Assembly: GCA_944389465.1 (NCBI GenBank) | Contig: CALXML010000001.1 | Coordinates: 143,427-178,254 of the forward strand | Direction: 5' to 3' | Origin: an uncultured Alphaproteobacteria bacterium | GTDB taxonomy: Bacteria > Pseudomonadota > Alphaproteobacteria > Rs-D84 | DNA length: 34,828 nt | Shown here: in pieces, positions 25,405-32,230 of the stretch | How the letters are laid out: each line of letters starts with the position of its first letter | How positions within the stretch are numbered: the stretch's first letter is position 1 | The notes under the pieces: generated by a model | Database searches by the model: none | Seen by the model: the letters and a program-made list of their open reading frames with translations, nothing else | What the model was told of the DNA's origin: nothing | Position numbers and translations under genes: made by a program

Positions 25405-25584
25405 ATGGCAAAAATAGTTGTAAAGCAAGTTAAAAGCATTATTGGCCGTCCAACTGCACAACGCAAGGTTGTTGCGGCTTTGGGATTGGGACGTATCGGA
25501 AAATCCAAGGAATTAGAAGATACACCAGCAGTCCGTGGTATGGTGGCCAAGGTTTCACATTTGGTTGAAATCGTTGAAAAATAA
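25405..25584 (+). CDS. rpmD: 50S ribosomal protein L30
   Basis: I found this 59-codon gene by reading the frame between rpsE and rplO. It begins [20 protein letters not shown], continues with [17 protein letters not shown] and ends [13 protein letters not shown]. The I-G-R/x-P-xx-Q-R followed by [29 protein letters not shown] pattern is diagnostic of L30. CGGAGACTTAAATT gives the ribosome site. The position between rpsE and rplO is the conserved one. Two hairpins follow in the spacer (ACGCC/GGCGT and GAATCTG/CAGATTC). Confidence 0.95.
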   Translation: MAKIVVKQVKSIIGRPTAQRKVVAALGLGRIGKSKELEDTPAVRGMVAKVSHLVEIVEK

Positions 25585-25596
25585 ATTTAATTAAAC

Positions 25597-25640
25597 CGAG
25601 TACGCCAATGGCGTGCGATACAGAATCTGGGTTCAGATTC
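25597..25640 (+). promoter_or_regulatory. Two hairpins in the rpmD-rplO spacer
   Basis: ACGCC/GGCGT with an AAT loop, then GAATCTG/CAGATTC with a GGTT loop, stand side by side before the rplO ribosome site. Neither has a T run. Confidence 0.5.
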
Positions 25641-25662
25641 ACAGGACAAAAGGAAAAATAAA

Positions 25663-26121
25663 ATGAAATTAAACGCTTTGATGGATAATTTGGGCGCACG
25701 CAGCAGTGCAAAACGTGTTGGCCGTGGTATCGGTTCTGGGATGGGTAAAACATCTGGCCGCGGTAACAAAGGTCAAAAGGCACGCAGTGGTTCACGCAAG
25801 CAAGCCACTTTCCAAGGTGGTCAGATGCCTATTTTGCGTCGTTTCCCAAAATTCGGTTTCAACAACCCGTTCGCAAAAGAATATGTTACTGTTAATTTGG
25901 GTGATATTGAAAAATTCATTGCGTCCGGTAAAATTGATGCGAAATCACCAATTACAATGGAATCTTTGCTGCAGGCGAAAATTATCAACCGCACAAAAGA
26001 TGGCTTGAAAATTTTGGCCAAGGGTGAAATAAAATCATCTGTTAATATTATTGCTGATAAATGGTCCAAGGCGGCCGAAGAGGCAATCGTAAAAGCGGGT
26101 GGTTCAATTAAAAATAAATAA
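25663..26121 (+). CDS. rplO: 50S ribosomal protein L15
   Basis: L15 is a late assembly protein that connects 23S rRNA domains. The 152 residues begin MKLNALMDNLGARSSAKRVG, with GRGIGSGMGKTSGRGNKGQK and ARSGSRKQATFQGGQMPILR, and the C-terminal half LLQAKIINRTKDGLKILAKG. AAAAGGAAAAATAAA precedes the ATG. Its order before secY is conserved. Confidence 0.98.
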   Translation: MKLNALMDNLGARSSAKRVGRGIGSGMGKTSGRGNKGQKARSGSRKQATFQGGQMPILRRFPKFGFNNPFAKEYVTVNLGDIEKFIASGKIDAKSPITMESLLQAKIINRTKDGLKILAKGEIKSSVNIIADKWSKAAEEAIVKAGGSIKNK

Positions 26122-26178
26122 CGTTGTGTTTGCATTCGGGAAACCTAATGCAAATACTGATTAATAAAGTTTGTTCGC

Positions 26179-27495
26179 ATGAAATTTTTGAGAGAATTTT
26201 TTGGAAGTATGTCCGATTTGCAAAAGCGCATATTGTTTACAATTGGTGCGCTGATTGTATATCGTATCGGGTCTTTTATTCCATTGCCGGGGGTAAATGC
26301 GTCCGCTGTGTTGCATTTGTTCACAGGCGAGGGCAGCGGTATGATGGGAATGTTTGATATGTTCGCTGGTGGTTCGTTGTCGCGTATGTCTGTGCTGGCA
26401 TTGAATATTTTCCCGTATATATCTGCATCCATCGTTTTACAGTTGTTAACCGCAACCAGCAAATCACTGAACGAATTGCGCAAAGAGGGTGAATCAGGCC
26501 GTATCAAGATTAACCAATATACACGTTACTTGGCGGTATTTTTAGCCTTGGTTCAGGGATGGGCCGTTGTGCGTGGATTGGAATCTATGGCACCGGCAAA
26601 TGGTGTTTCTGCGGTTGTAAATCCGGGGTTTGCGTTTGAACTGTCCGCCATTATCGCGTTGGTTGGTGGTACTGTATTCGTTATGTGGTTGGCGGAACAA
26701 ATCACAGCGCGTGGTATTGGACAGGGCGCATCATTGTTAATCTTTGCTGGTATTATCGCCGAAGTACCGGGGGGAATTGCACAATTATTCTCGTTGGGGT
26801 CGGTTGGGCAAATTTCACCAGCAATGATTGCGTTGGTGGTTGCATTTGTCGTGGGCATTATCGCTTTAATCGCTTTCTTTGAACAGGCCCAGCGTCGTAT
26901 TCAAATTTTATATCCGCGTCAGGTTATGGCGAACGGGGTTATGAATACAAATGCGTCTTATTTGCCGATTAAGGTTAATATGTCCGGTGTTATGGGGCCT
27001 GTGTTCGCGGCCAGTATTATGATGCTGCCGGCGTTTGTACAGCGTTTCGTACAAAGTGAAAATCCAATTGTTCAATCTGTTATGGGATTCTTTACTTATG
27101 GAACGTGGTCATATATCATCACATATACTATTTTAATCGCTTTCTTTGCATATTTTCAGACGGCTGTTATTTTCAATTCAGAAGAAACATCTAATAATCT
27201 GAAAAATGCGGGCGGTTATATTCCGGGGGTACGTCCGGGGGAACAGACTATGCACTATTTGGATTCTGTTGTATCACGTACAACGGCGATTGGTGTTTTG
27301 TATCTGATTGTTGTGTGCGTTGTACCAATTATCCTGAATGCACATGCGGGTATGCCATTGGCAATTGGTGGAACCAGTGTGTTAATCGTGGCCGGTGTGG
27401 TTTTGGATACTATGAATCAGGTTCAATCATACTTGGTCGCAAAACAGTACAAAAGTGTTATTAAAAAAGCACAGAAAAAGGGACGTTTCCGTTAA
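26179..27495 (+). CDS. secY: Protein translocase subunit SecY
   Basis: SecY is the ten-helix channel of the Sec translocon in the inner membrane. The 438-residue length is typical. Visible markers are the N-terminal IGALIVYRIGSFIPLPGVNA, the plug-region GGSLSRMSVLALNIFPYISA, RGIGQGASLLIFAGIIAEVP, and the cytosolic loop NLKNAGGYIPGVRPGEQT needed for SecA/ribosome contact, ending in MNQVQSYLVAKQYKSVI. The ribosome site is weak, which is common for membrane proteins. Downstream, adk (the usual neighbour in alphaproteobacteria) is absent and a new promoter precedes rpsM. Confidence 0.98.
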   Translation: MKFLREFFGSMSDLQKRILFTIGALIVYRIGSFIPLPGVNASAVLHLFTGEGSGMMGMFDMFAGGSLSRMSVLALNIFPYISASIVLQLLTATSKSLNELRKEGESGRIKINQYTRYLAVFLALVQGWAVVRGLESMAPANGVSAVVNPGFAFELSAIIALVGGTVFVMWLAEQITARGIGQGASLLIFAGIIAEVPGGIAQLFSLGSVGQISPAMIALVVAFVVGIIALIAFFEQAQRRIQILYPRQVMANGVMNTNASYLPIKVNMSGVMGPVFAASIMMLPAFVQRFVQSENPIVQSVMGFFTYGTWSYIITYTILIAFFAYFQTAVIFNSEETSNNLKNAGGYIPGVRPGEQTMHYLDSVVSRTTAIGVLYLIVVCVVPIILNAHAGMPLAIGGTSVLIVAGVVLDTMNQVQSYLVAKQYKSVIKKAQKKGRFR

Positions 27496-27523
27496 ACAGG
27501 TTTTGCGGAATCGTAATAAAAAT

Positions 27524-27551
27524 TTGACTTTTGCAGCATTTTGTATAAAAT
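27524..27551 (+). promoter_or_regulatory. Promoter of rpsM-rpsK
   Basis: TTGACT (27524-27529), 16 bp, TAAAAT (27546-27551). The stretch TTGACTTTTGC plus the AT-rich -10 is nearly the same as the rpoA promoter at 29169-29197, suggesting a duplicated or co-regulated pair. Confidence 0.6.
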
Positions 27552-27655
27552 TATGCGGCAAAATAAAATACGTTTCGTCGGTCACACTGATTGGTGCGAA
27601 GCGTTTGAATCCGGTGTAAATATGCACCACAGTTAAATAAAAAGGAAAATGAAAA

Positions 27656-28033
27656 ATGGCACGTATAGCAGGTGTTAACATTCCGACAGAAAAGCGCATT
27701 GAAATTGCGTTGCAATACATTCATGGTATTGGGCCGGCAAAATCTGCCCAGATTTGCAAGGCTTTGAAACTGAAAGATGGTTTGCGCGCAAAGGACTTGA
27801 CTGACGAGGATGTTGTTAAAATTTCTAACTACATTGAACAAAACTTTAAGGTAGAAGGTGACGTTCGTCGCGAAGTTGCAATGAACATTAAACGTTTGCA
27901 AGATTTGAAAACTTACCGCGGTATTCGTCATCGTAATCGTTTGCCGGTTCGTGGCCAGCGTACACAAACTAATGCCCGTACACGCAAGGGCAAGCGCGTC
28001 GTGGTTGCTGGGTCCGCAGTCAAGGGTAAATAA
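27656..28033 (+). CDS. rpsM: 30S ribosomal protein S13
   Basis: S13 is in the 30S head and contacts the P-site tRNA and 50S bridges. The 125 residues match ([77 protein letters not shown]). AAAAGGAAAATG gives the ribosome site. It begins the alpha operon, which here is rpsM-rpsK only before being interrupted. Confidence 0.98.
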   Translation: MARIAGVNIPTEKRIEIALQYIHGIGPAKSAQICKALKLKDGLRAKDLTDEDVVKISNYIEQNFKVEGDVRREVAMNIKRLQDLKTYRGIRHRNRLPVRGQRTQTNARTRKGKRVVVAGSAVKGK

Positions 28034-28097
28034 TATTAAACAGGTAGAGATTAACACGATAGTTAATTGAAGACATCTAAATCAAAGGTAAAAAATA

Positions 28098-28481
28098 ATG
28101 GCAGTATCAAAAGCTAAAAAGAAAGTCGTAAAGAAAGTATCACATGGCATTGCGCACGTGGTCGCGACTAATAACAATACACGTATTACAATCACCGACC
28201 AATCGGGGGCCGTATTAACATGGGCAACCGCCGGTGCAAATAATTTCAAGGGTGCAAAAAAATCTACCCCATATGCCGCAACAGTTGTTGCCGATGCAGT
28301 TGGCAAAAAAGTTGCTGAAATGGGTATGAAGACAGTTGATGTTTTAATGCGTGGTATTGGTCAGGGTCGTGAATCTGCTGTCCGCGGTTTGGCGAATGCA
28401 GGCTTGATTGTTCAGTCCATTACCGACACGACTCGTATCCCACATAATGGGTGTCGTCCAAAGAAAGTACGTCGCGTCTAA
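28098..28481 (+). CDS. rpsK: 30S ribosomal protein S11
   Basis: S11 forms the platform near the Shine-Dalgarno helix. The 127 residues match (GIAHVVATNNNTRITITDQS, FKGAKKSTPYAATVVADAVG, GIGQGRESAVRGLANAGLIV and TTRIPHNGCRPKKVRRV). AAAGGTAAAAAATA precedes the ATG. It ends the first half of the alpha operon; a large hairpin element and then a convergent minus-strand gene follow instead of rpsD or rpoA. Confidence 0.98.
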   Translation: MAVSKAKKKVVKKVSHGIAHVVATNNNTRITITDQSGAVLTWATAGANNFKGAKKSTPYAATVVADAVGKKVAEMGMKTVDVLMRGIGQGRESAVRGLANAGLIVQSITDTTRIPHNGCRPKKVRRV

Positions 28482-28492
28482 AATTAAATATA

Positions 28493-28573
28493 ATGGCGCA
28501 TATATACGCAAACGGGATTGCTCATGTACGTTTTTGTACATTACGCAATCCCGTTTTCATATCTCTGTGCCAT
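28493..28573 (+). repeat. Large imperfect hairpin element after rpsK
   Basis: AAACGGGATTGC (28510-28521) and GCAATCCCGTTT (28545-28556) pair perfectly over 12 bp. Inside, ATGTAC pairs with GTACAT (28524-28529, 28536-28541), and outside, ATGGC pairs with GCCAT (28493-28497, 28569-28573). Only four T residues follow the strong stem, so it is at best a weak terminator; it could be a palindromic repeat element. Confidence 0.55.
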
Positions 28574-28614
28574 TCTATTTAATTTTCAAATTTGTATCCG
28601 ATACAATCAAAACT

Positions 28615-28640
28615 AAAAACGCCCGTCGGGGCGTTTTTTT
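28615..28640. terminator. Bidirectional terminator between rpsK and the minus-strand secreted protein gene
   Basis: AAAAACGCCC, loop GTCG, GGGCGTTTTTTT: works for rpsK on the plus strand and for the 28654-29055 gene on the minus strand. Confidence 0.8.
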
Positions 28641-28653
28641 GTTGTGTGTTTTT

Positions 28654-29055
28654 TTATCGTGCGCATGTGCCACAATGTGGATTTGGGGCATCAACATAGC
28701 GGCGGGTTGTATATTCGCCTGCTGGTTTATATGTGACAACAGGTTGATATACTTGGTAATGGTCAATAACTTCGCTGTATGTTTTTACGCGGACCGGTTG
28801 CAATTTTTTTTGCATACTTTTTGCACAGCCACATGGGCGGGCAACATCCAATGATGATGCAACACGGCATGGGGTCGGCTTTGCCACGCGAACGCGGGCA
28901 GGGACCGCATAAGAATTGTCAACGTATGTTACCGTATCAATTGTTATTGTTTCGTATGTGTTGAATGTTTCTGTTTCAACATAACCGTCCGCAGATGCGT
29001 TTGCACAGACACATACCGCACCGGCAAAAATTCCAAATAAAACAGATTTTTTCAT
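28654..29055 (-). CDS. Small secreted Cys-containing protein, unrecognised
   Basis: This 133-residue protein has a Sec signal peptide (MKKSVLFGIFAGAVCVCANA, then SA). The mature part is Tyr/Thr/Val-rich in its first section (TETFNTYETITIDTVTYVDN), then basic with Pro, and has several Cys: TPCRVAS, RPCGCAKS and a final HCGTCAR. It is likely periplasmic or surface-exposed with disulphides, but it has no family I recognise. AAAGGATACAC precedes the ATG, and a perfect -35 promoter (29083-29111) drives it. It lies opposite in direction inside the alpha operon, between rpsK and rpoA, which is unusual. Confidence 0.8.
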   Translation of the reverse strand: MKKSVLFGIFAGAVCVCANASADGYVETETFNTYETITIDTVTYVDNSYAVPARVRVAKPTPCRVASSLDVARPCGCAKSMQKKLQPVRVKTYSEVIDHYQVYQPVVTYKPAGEYTTRRYVDAPNPHCGTCAR

Positions 29056-29082
29056 TGTGTATCCTTTATTCTGGTTGATTGA

Positions 29083-29111
29083 ATATTAGTACAATATTTT
29101 TGTATTGTCAA
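29083..29111 (-). promoter_or_regulatory. Promoter of the minus-strand secreted protein gene
   Basis: On the minus strand TTGACA, 17 bp, TAATAT. The spacer and -35 overlap the inverted repeat ACAATA/TATTGT (about 29091-29108), a possible operator. Confidence 0.6.
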
Positions 29112-29168
29112 CTTTTTTGACGATATAAAATTTGTTGCAATAATTGTGTATAAATAATCAAGAAATGT

Positions 29169-29197
29169 TTGACTTTTGCGGATTTGTGTTATAAAAT
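29169..29197 (+). promoter_or_regulatory. Promoter of rpoA
   Basis: TTGACT (29169-29174), 17 bp, TAAAAT (29192-29197). This promoter compensates for separation of rpoA from the upstream operon. It resembles the rpsM promoter base for base over TTGACTTTTGC. Confidence 0.6.
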
Positions 29198-29280
29198 TTG
29201 CCGGCGTGTTGGGTAATTTTGTATTATTCAATGCGTATGCTATTGGCGAAAATGATAAACTAAGCCTATGGAGGAATTTT

Positions 29281-30309
29281 ATGATTGAAAAAAACTGGGT
29301 TACTTTGATTAAGCCCAAAAAATTAAATATCAAGGTTGATGAACATAATCCAAATCAGGCAACATTAGTTGCAGAACCGCTGGAAAAGGGTTTCGGTTTG
29401 ACATTGGGTACGGCATTGCGTCGTGTTCTGTTGTCTTCGTTACAGGGATGTGCACCAATTTATATCAAAATTGATGGCGTGCAACACGAATTTTCCAGTA
29501 TTTCCGGTGTGCGCGAGGATGTAACCGATATCATCCTGAACCTGAAGGGTGTTTATTTCAAGGCTTTGACCGAGGGGCAGCACAAGGCCACATTAAAGGT
29601 CAAAGGGCCGGCCGTCGTTACCGCTGGTATGATTGAAACCACCGGCGGGGTAGAGGTTATGAACAAAGATGCTGAAATTTGCACTTTGGATAATGGCGCA
29701 AATTTGGATATGGAAATCACTTTGTCCACAGGACGTGGTTATGTTCCGGCATCTGCACATGCAGACGGTTTGCCATTGGGCGTAATTCCAGTTGATTCAA
29801 TCTTTTCACCAATTTTGAATGTCGCAACAGAAGTTTCTGAAACCCGTGTTGGTCAAAGTACTGATTACGACAAATTGGAAATGACGGTCAAGACAAATGG
29901 TTCTGTTTCACCCGAAGATGCAATTGCTTTGGCGGCACGTATTTTGACGGACCAGTTGGTTGTGTTTATTAACTTTGAAGACCCAGCACAAATCAACGCA
30001 CCGGCCGAAGAAGAAAAGGCCAAGGATGCATTACCATTTGACCCAAAATTGTTAAAGCATGTTGATGAATTGGAATTGTCAGTTCGTGCAAATAATTGCC
30101 TGAAAAATGACAAGATTAACTGGTTGGGCGAATTGGTTCAAAAGACCGAGGCTGATATGTTGAAAACACCAAACTTTGGCCGCAAGTCTTTGAATGAAAT
30201 CAAAGTTCAACTGGAAGCGATGGGGTTAAGTTTGGGTATGGAAGTACCGGGGTGGCCACCAGAAAATATTGCAGAGTTGGCCAAAAAGTACGAAGACCCA
30301 TACAAATAA
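29281..30309 (+). CDS. rpoA: RNA polymerase subunit alpha
   Basis: The alpha subunit dimerises to seed RNA polymerase assembly; its C-terminal domain binds UP elements and regulators. The 342 residues show the N-terminal domain blocks [20 protein letters not shown] and [20 protein letters not shown], the linker (about 240-265, acidic [16 protein letters not shown]), and the alpha-CTD with [20 protein letters not shown] and [20 protein letters not shown]. The Arg and Asn residues that contact DNA are conserved. I choose the ATG at 29281 with GGAGGAA upstream over an earlier in-frame ATG at 29176, which lies within the promoter. Confidence 0.98.
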   Translation: MIEKNWVTLIKPKKLNIKVDEHNPNQATLVAEPLEKGFGLTLGTALRRVLLSSLQGCAPIYIKIDGVQHEFSSISGVREDVTDIILNLKGVYFKALTEGQHKATLKVKGPAVVTAGMIETTGGVEVMNKDAEICTLDNGANLDMEITLSTGRGYVPASAHADGLPLGVIPVDSIFSPILNVATEVSETRVGQSTDYDKLEMTVKTNGSVSPEDAIALAARILTDQLVVFINFEDPAQINAPAEEEKAKDALPFDPKLLKHVDELELSVRANNCLKNDKINWLGELVQKTEADMLKTPNFGRKSLNEIKVQLEAMGLSLGMEVPGWPPENIAELAKKYEDPYK

Positions 30310-30310
30310 A

Positions 30311-30408
30311 TTAAATTCTGCGGGCGTCTGCCGCCGTTCACAGATTCCTCGTGTATGTCCAATACACGTCGGAACTGCGAACGACTGCATTCACCCTGCA
30401 TAATTTAA
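30311..30408. repeat. 98-nt palindromic element between rpoA and a small ORF
   Basis: Nested inverted arms run from both ends toward the centre: TTAAATT/AATTTAA (30311-30317, 30402-30408), a TGC-GG / CC-TGCA tier, GTTC/GAAC, TTCC/GGAA, and a perfect 7-bp CGTGTAT/ATACACG around a GTCCA loop. The whole element folds as one long imperfect hairpin, on either strand. It resembles mobile palindromic elements of the kind known in Rickettsiales and other alphaproteobacteria; whether it is repeated in this genome cannot be seen from one copy. Confidence 0.55.
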
Positions 30409-30447
30409 TTTCTTGCATAATAGTGTGCAAAAAACAGGATGTCACAG

Positions 30448-30576
30448 ATGGTATCAAAACAACAAAAGAAAGATTCTTATAAACAGGCCAGAAAGCGTGT
30501 GCCCTTTTTACAGGGTAACAGCGTTTTTGCCCAAATGTTAAGAATTGTGTTTTTTGGTACGTCCAAGACAAAGTAA
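30448..30576 (+). CDS. Possible small basic protein, 42 residues
   Basis: A 42-codon ORF with ATG at 30448, AGGA (30436-30439) eight bases upstream, and a TAA stop like every other gene here. The product is strongly basic (MVSKQQKKDSYKQARKRVPF, then a hydrophobic segment MLRIVFFG and TSKTK). It lies between rpoA and rplQ on the coding strand, so it would be transcribed with them. I recognise no family. A spurious short ORF cannot be excluded; the good ribosome site and low-complexity Lys/Arg content argue mildly for it being real. Confidence 0.4.
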   Translation: MVSKQQKKDSYKQARKRVPFLQGNSVFAQMLRIVFFGTSKTK

Positions 30577-30669
30577 ACAAAAATTCCACGTTACTGAAAG
30601 AGATTTTAGGGCGTGGCGTCTCTAACCAATCCCCGATAATTTCGGGGCGGAAACATAAAGGAGTAATCA

Positions 30670-31206
30670 ATGAGACATATGAGAGCAGGTCGCACATTTA
30701 ACCGCGACACTAATGCACGCAAGGCCTTGTTCATTGGTCTGGCGAAAAATTTAATTGAAAAAGAACAAATTAAAACCACCCTGCCAAAGGCCAAGGATTT
30801 ACGCGGTGTTGTTGAAAAATTGATTACCCGCGCCAAGGTTGACACTGTTGCAAATCGTCGTTTGGTTGCCAGTGAATTGGGCAATGGCTCGGACGCAACT
30901 GTTAAAAAGTTGTTCACGGTTTTGGGGCCACGTTATGCAAAACGTCCCGGCGGTTATACCCGTGTGTTAAAGGCTGGTTTCCGTTATGGCGACGCTGCGC
31001 CAATGGCAATCATTGAATTGGTTGACCGTGATGTTAATGCGAAAAAGGTTGTAAAACCGGCCACAGCGGCAGATGAAAAAGCAACAGAACCTGTTGCAGA
31101 CAAGGCCGAAAAAGCAGAAAAAACGACCAAGAAAACAGCGGCCAAGGCTGATAAAGAAACAGCCGCAGAAAAAAAGCCAGCGGCAAAACGTCGCAGTGCG
31201 AAATAA
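30670..31206 (+). CDS. rplQ: 50S ribosomal protein L17 with Ala/Lys-rich tail
   Basis: L17 sits near the exit-tunnel rim on the 50S subunit. Residues 1-125 match the family ([72 protein letters not shown]). Residues about 130-178 are an Ala/Lys/Glu/Thr-rich tail ([20 protein letters not shown]) absent from the roughly 120-130-residue family core, making the protein 178 residues long. AAAGGAGTAATCA is a strong ribosome site, preceded by a CCCCGA/TCGGGG hairpin. It closes the alpha operon. Confidence 0.96.
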   Translation: MRHMRAGRTFNRDTNARKALFIGLAKNLIEKEQIKTTLPKAKDLRGVVEKLITRAKVDTVANRRLVASELGNGSDATVKKLFTVLGPRYAKRPGGYTRVLKAGFRYGDAAPMAIIELVDRDVNAKKVVKPATAADEKATEPVADKAEKAEKTTKKTAAKADKETAAEKKPAAKRRSAK

Positions 31207-31230
31207 AAAACGGGGCATTGCCCCGTTTTT
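31207..31230 (+). terminator. Terminator after rplQ
   Basis: AAAACGGGGC, loop ATT, GCCCCGTTTTT: strong stem with T run; the end of the ribosomal gene block. Confidence 0.88.
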
Positions 31231-31277
31231 GTTAGAGAACAGGGGACAGAGAACAGATAACAGGGTACGGATGTTGT

Positions 31278-31300
31278 CCGCGCGAATGCGCGGATTTTTT
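31278..31300 (+). terminator. Second terminator-like hairpin downstream of rplQ
   Basis: CCGCGC (31278-31283), loop GAAT, GCGCGG (31288-31293), then ATTTTTT. It may back up the rplQ terminator. Confidence 0.7.
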
Positions 31301-31301
31301 A

Positions 31302-31475
31302 TGGATTGCCACGCCACTGCCGTGGCTCGCAATGACAAAGATTTCATTATGCTGAATAGTTATTCAATACTTGTCATTGCGAGTGAAACGAAGCAATCCA
31401 GTTAATATAAACTTATTTGCGCCAGCAAATGCATTTTTCTGGTTTACCACGCCATCTGCGATGGTTCGCAATGAC
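31302..31475 (+). repeat. Cluster of REP-like units
   Basis: Three copies of a roughly 30-bp unit built on GGATTGC...CGCAATGAC: 31302-31336 (plus orientation, containing a CCACG/CGTGG stem), 31371-31400 (minus orientation, TTGTCATTGCGAG...AAGCAATCC), and 31441-31475 (diverged, GGTTTACCACGCC...TTCGCAATGACC). A fourth copy lies before rpsL at 11111-11139. Similar ATTGCGAG...AAGCAATCC units are widespread intergenic repeats in bacteria. No gene is seen in 31231-31530. Confidence 0.65.
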
Positions 31476-31515
31476 CAAGAGATTGGGTTTTCCCAGTAAC
31501 GAGTACCATTATCCC

Positions 31516-31544
31516 TTGCATTAACGGAACTTACGCGGTAATAT
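31516..31544 (+). promoter_or_regulatory. Promoter of the 31550-31750 leader transcript
   Basis: TTGCAT (31516-31521), 17 bp, TAATAT (31539-31544); an overlapping TATAAT (31542-31547) is also present. Predicted start near 31551. Confidence 0.55.
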
Positions 31545-31587
31545 AATTTTGTCGGTGGGTGTTCCGCCGATGGGGTGTAAGAACCCA

Positions 31588-31716
31588 ATGAAGGCGTCGG
31601 AACAATTCGTGGCGCAGTTGCGCTGTTTTTTGTGGCGACGAAAAATAACTCCTGATGCGGTCAGGAGGGTCGTGATATATCAAAATAAGCGACACAATTC
31701 CTTCAATTGTTCTTAA
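31588..31716 (+). CDS. Possible 42-residue leader peptide or small protein
   Basis: A 42-codon ORF (ATG 31588, TAA 31714-31716) inside the leader transcript, basic and Arg-rich (KASEQFVAQLRCFLWRRKIT, then DAVRRVVIYQNKRHNSF). Its codons cover the left and middle pairing arms, and its stop codon directly abuts the third arm of the leader structure. That is the geometry of a translated attenuator, but the peptide is longer than most leader peptides and has no obvious run of one amino acid. The ribosome site is weak (GTAAGAA). The start codon fits the transcript predicted from the upstream promoter. No family recognised. Confidence 0.35.
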   Translation: MKASEQFVAQLRCFLWRRKITPDAVRRVVIYQNKRHNSFNCS

Positions 31717-31724
31717 CCTCCTGA

Positions 31725-31749
31725 CCACCAAAAATTTTGGTGGTTTTTT
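31725..31749 (+). terminator. Terminator upstream of the secreted protein gene at 31777
   Basis: CCACCAAA (31725-31732) and TTTGGTGG (31736-31743) with a tight loop, then six T residues. It stands between the leader and the next gene. Confidence 0.85.
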
Positions 31750-31776
31750 CATACAGAAAAAAACAGGAGTTAGAAA

Positions 31777-32217
31777 ATGAAAAAACATTTATTAATTGCT
31801 GGCCTGATGTGCGTGGCCATAATCCCACCGGCGGCGGCCGTTACAAAATGCGTGGCGTTGAATCCAAATAATACGACTTGCACATACAATCAAAACTTTA
31901 ATACCCTTGATTGGTCGGCAAATTGTACAGCCAATGGCAAAAATGTAAAAATCACAGGGGTTGCCGGATGTTCATCACAATATGGTGGCACAACGGGTGA
32001 AGCATCAGCAACCATATCAACCAGCAGTAACGTTAATGACAATAAATACTGTTGGTGTAAAATGACCAGTCCCGCGGTATCGCAATGGGTGTATTTCTAT
32101 TTTTATATGGGGCCCAGTGCCACCAGTTGCGCAGAACGTTGTGCGACGGATTGTTCAAATGCTCTAAATGGTAATGTATATTTTATGAACGCTATGTTCA
32201 ATAACCTATCTGACTAA
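31777..32217 (+). CDS. Small secreted Cys-rich protein, unrecognised
   Basis: The 146-residue protein has a signal peptide (MKKHLLIAGLMCVAIIPPAA, then A) and a mature part with about ten Cys residues in irregular spacing (VTKCVAL, TTCTYN, ANCTANG, GCSSQ, YCWCKM, then SCAERCATDCSNALN). It is Thr/Ser/Asn-rich and aromatic in the middle (QWVYFYFYMG). Several disulphides and an extracytoplasmic location are inferred. I recognise no family. ACAGGAGTTAGAAA is a strong ribosome site. Expression depends on readthrough of the terminator just upstream. It is followed closely by another secreted protein gene. Confidence 0.82.
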   Translation: MKKHLLIAGLMCVAIIPPAAAVTKCVALNPNNTTCTYNQNFNTLDWSANCTANGKNVKITGVAGCSSQYGGTTGEASATISTSSNVNDNKYCWCKMTSPAVSQWVYFYFYMGPSATSCAERCATDCSNALNGNVYFMNAMFNNLSD

Positions 32218-32230
32218 ATGGGAGGATGAA

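Larger units (their letters stand above)
31551..31750 (+). promoter_or_regulatory. Attenuator-like leader before the secreted protein pair
   Basis: CTCCTGA (31649-31655) can pair with TCAGGAG (31661-31667). The overlapping GGTCAGGAGG (31659-31668) can instead pair with CCTCCTGACC (31717-31726). The latter runs into the terminator CCACCAAA/TTTGGTGG (31725-31743) with six T residues, overlapping its base by two bases. The 3' terminator lies only 27 bp before the next gene's ATG with no room for another promoter, so that gene needs readthrough. Which signal, if any, drives the choice is unknown; it could also be a terminated standalone RNA. Confidence 0.45.

Noticed and set aside
31531-31788. 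85-residue minus-strand ORF over the leader region
   Set aside because: It reads through the terminator and promoter of the plus-strand leader and overlaps the start of a well supported gene; no ribosome site or family.
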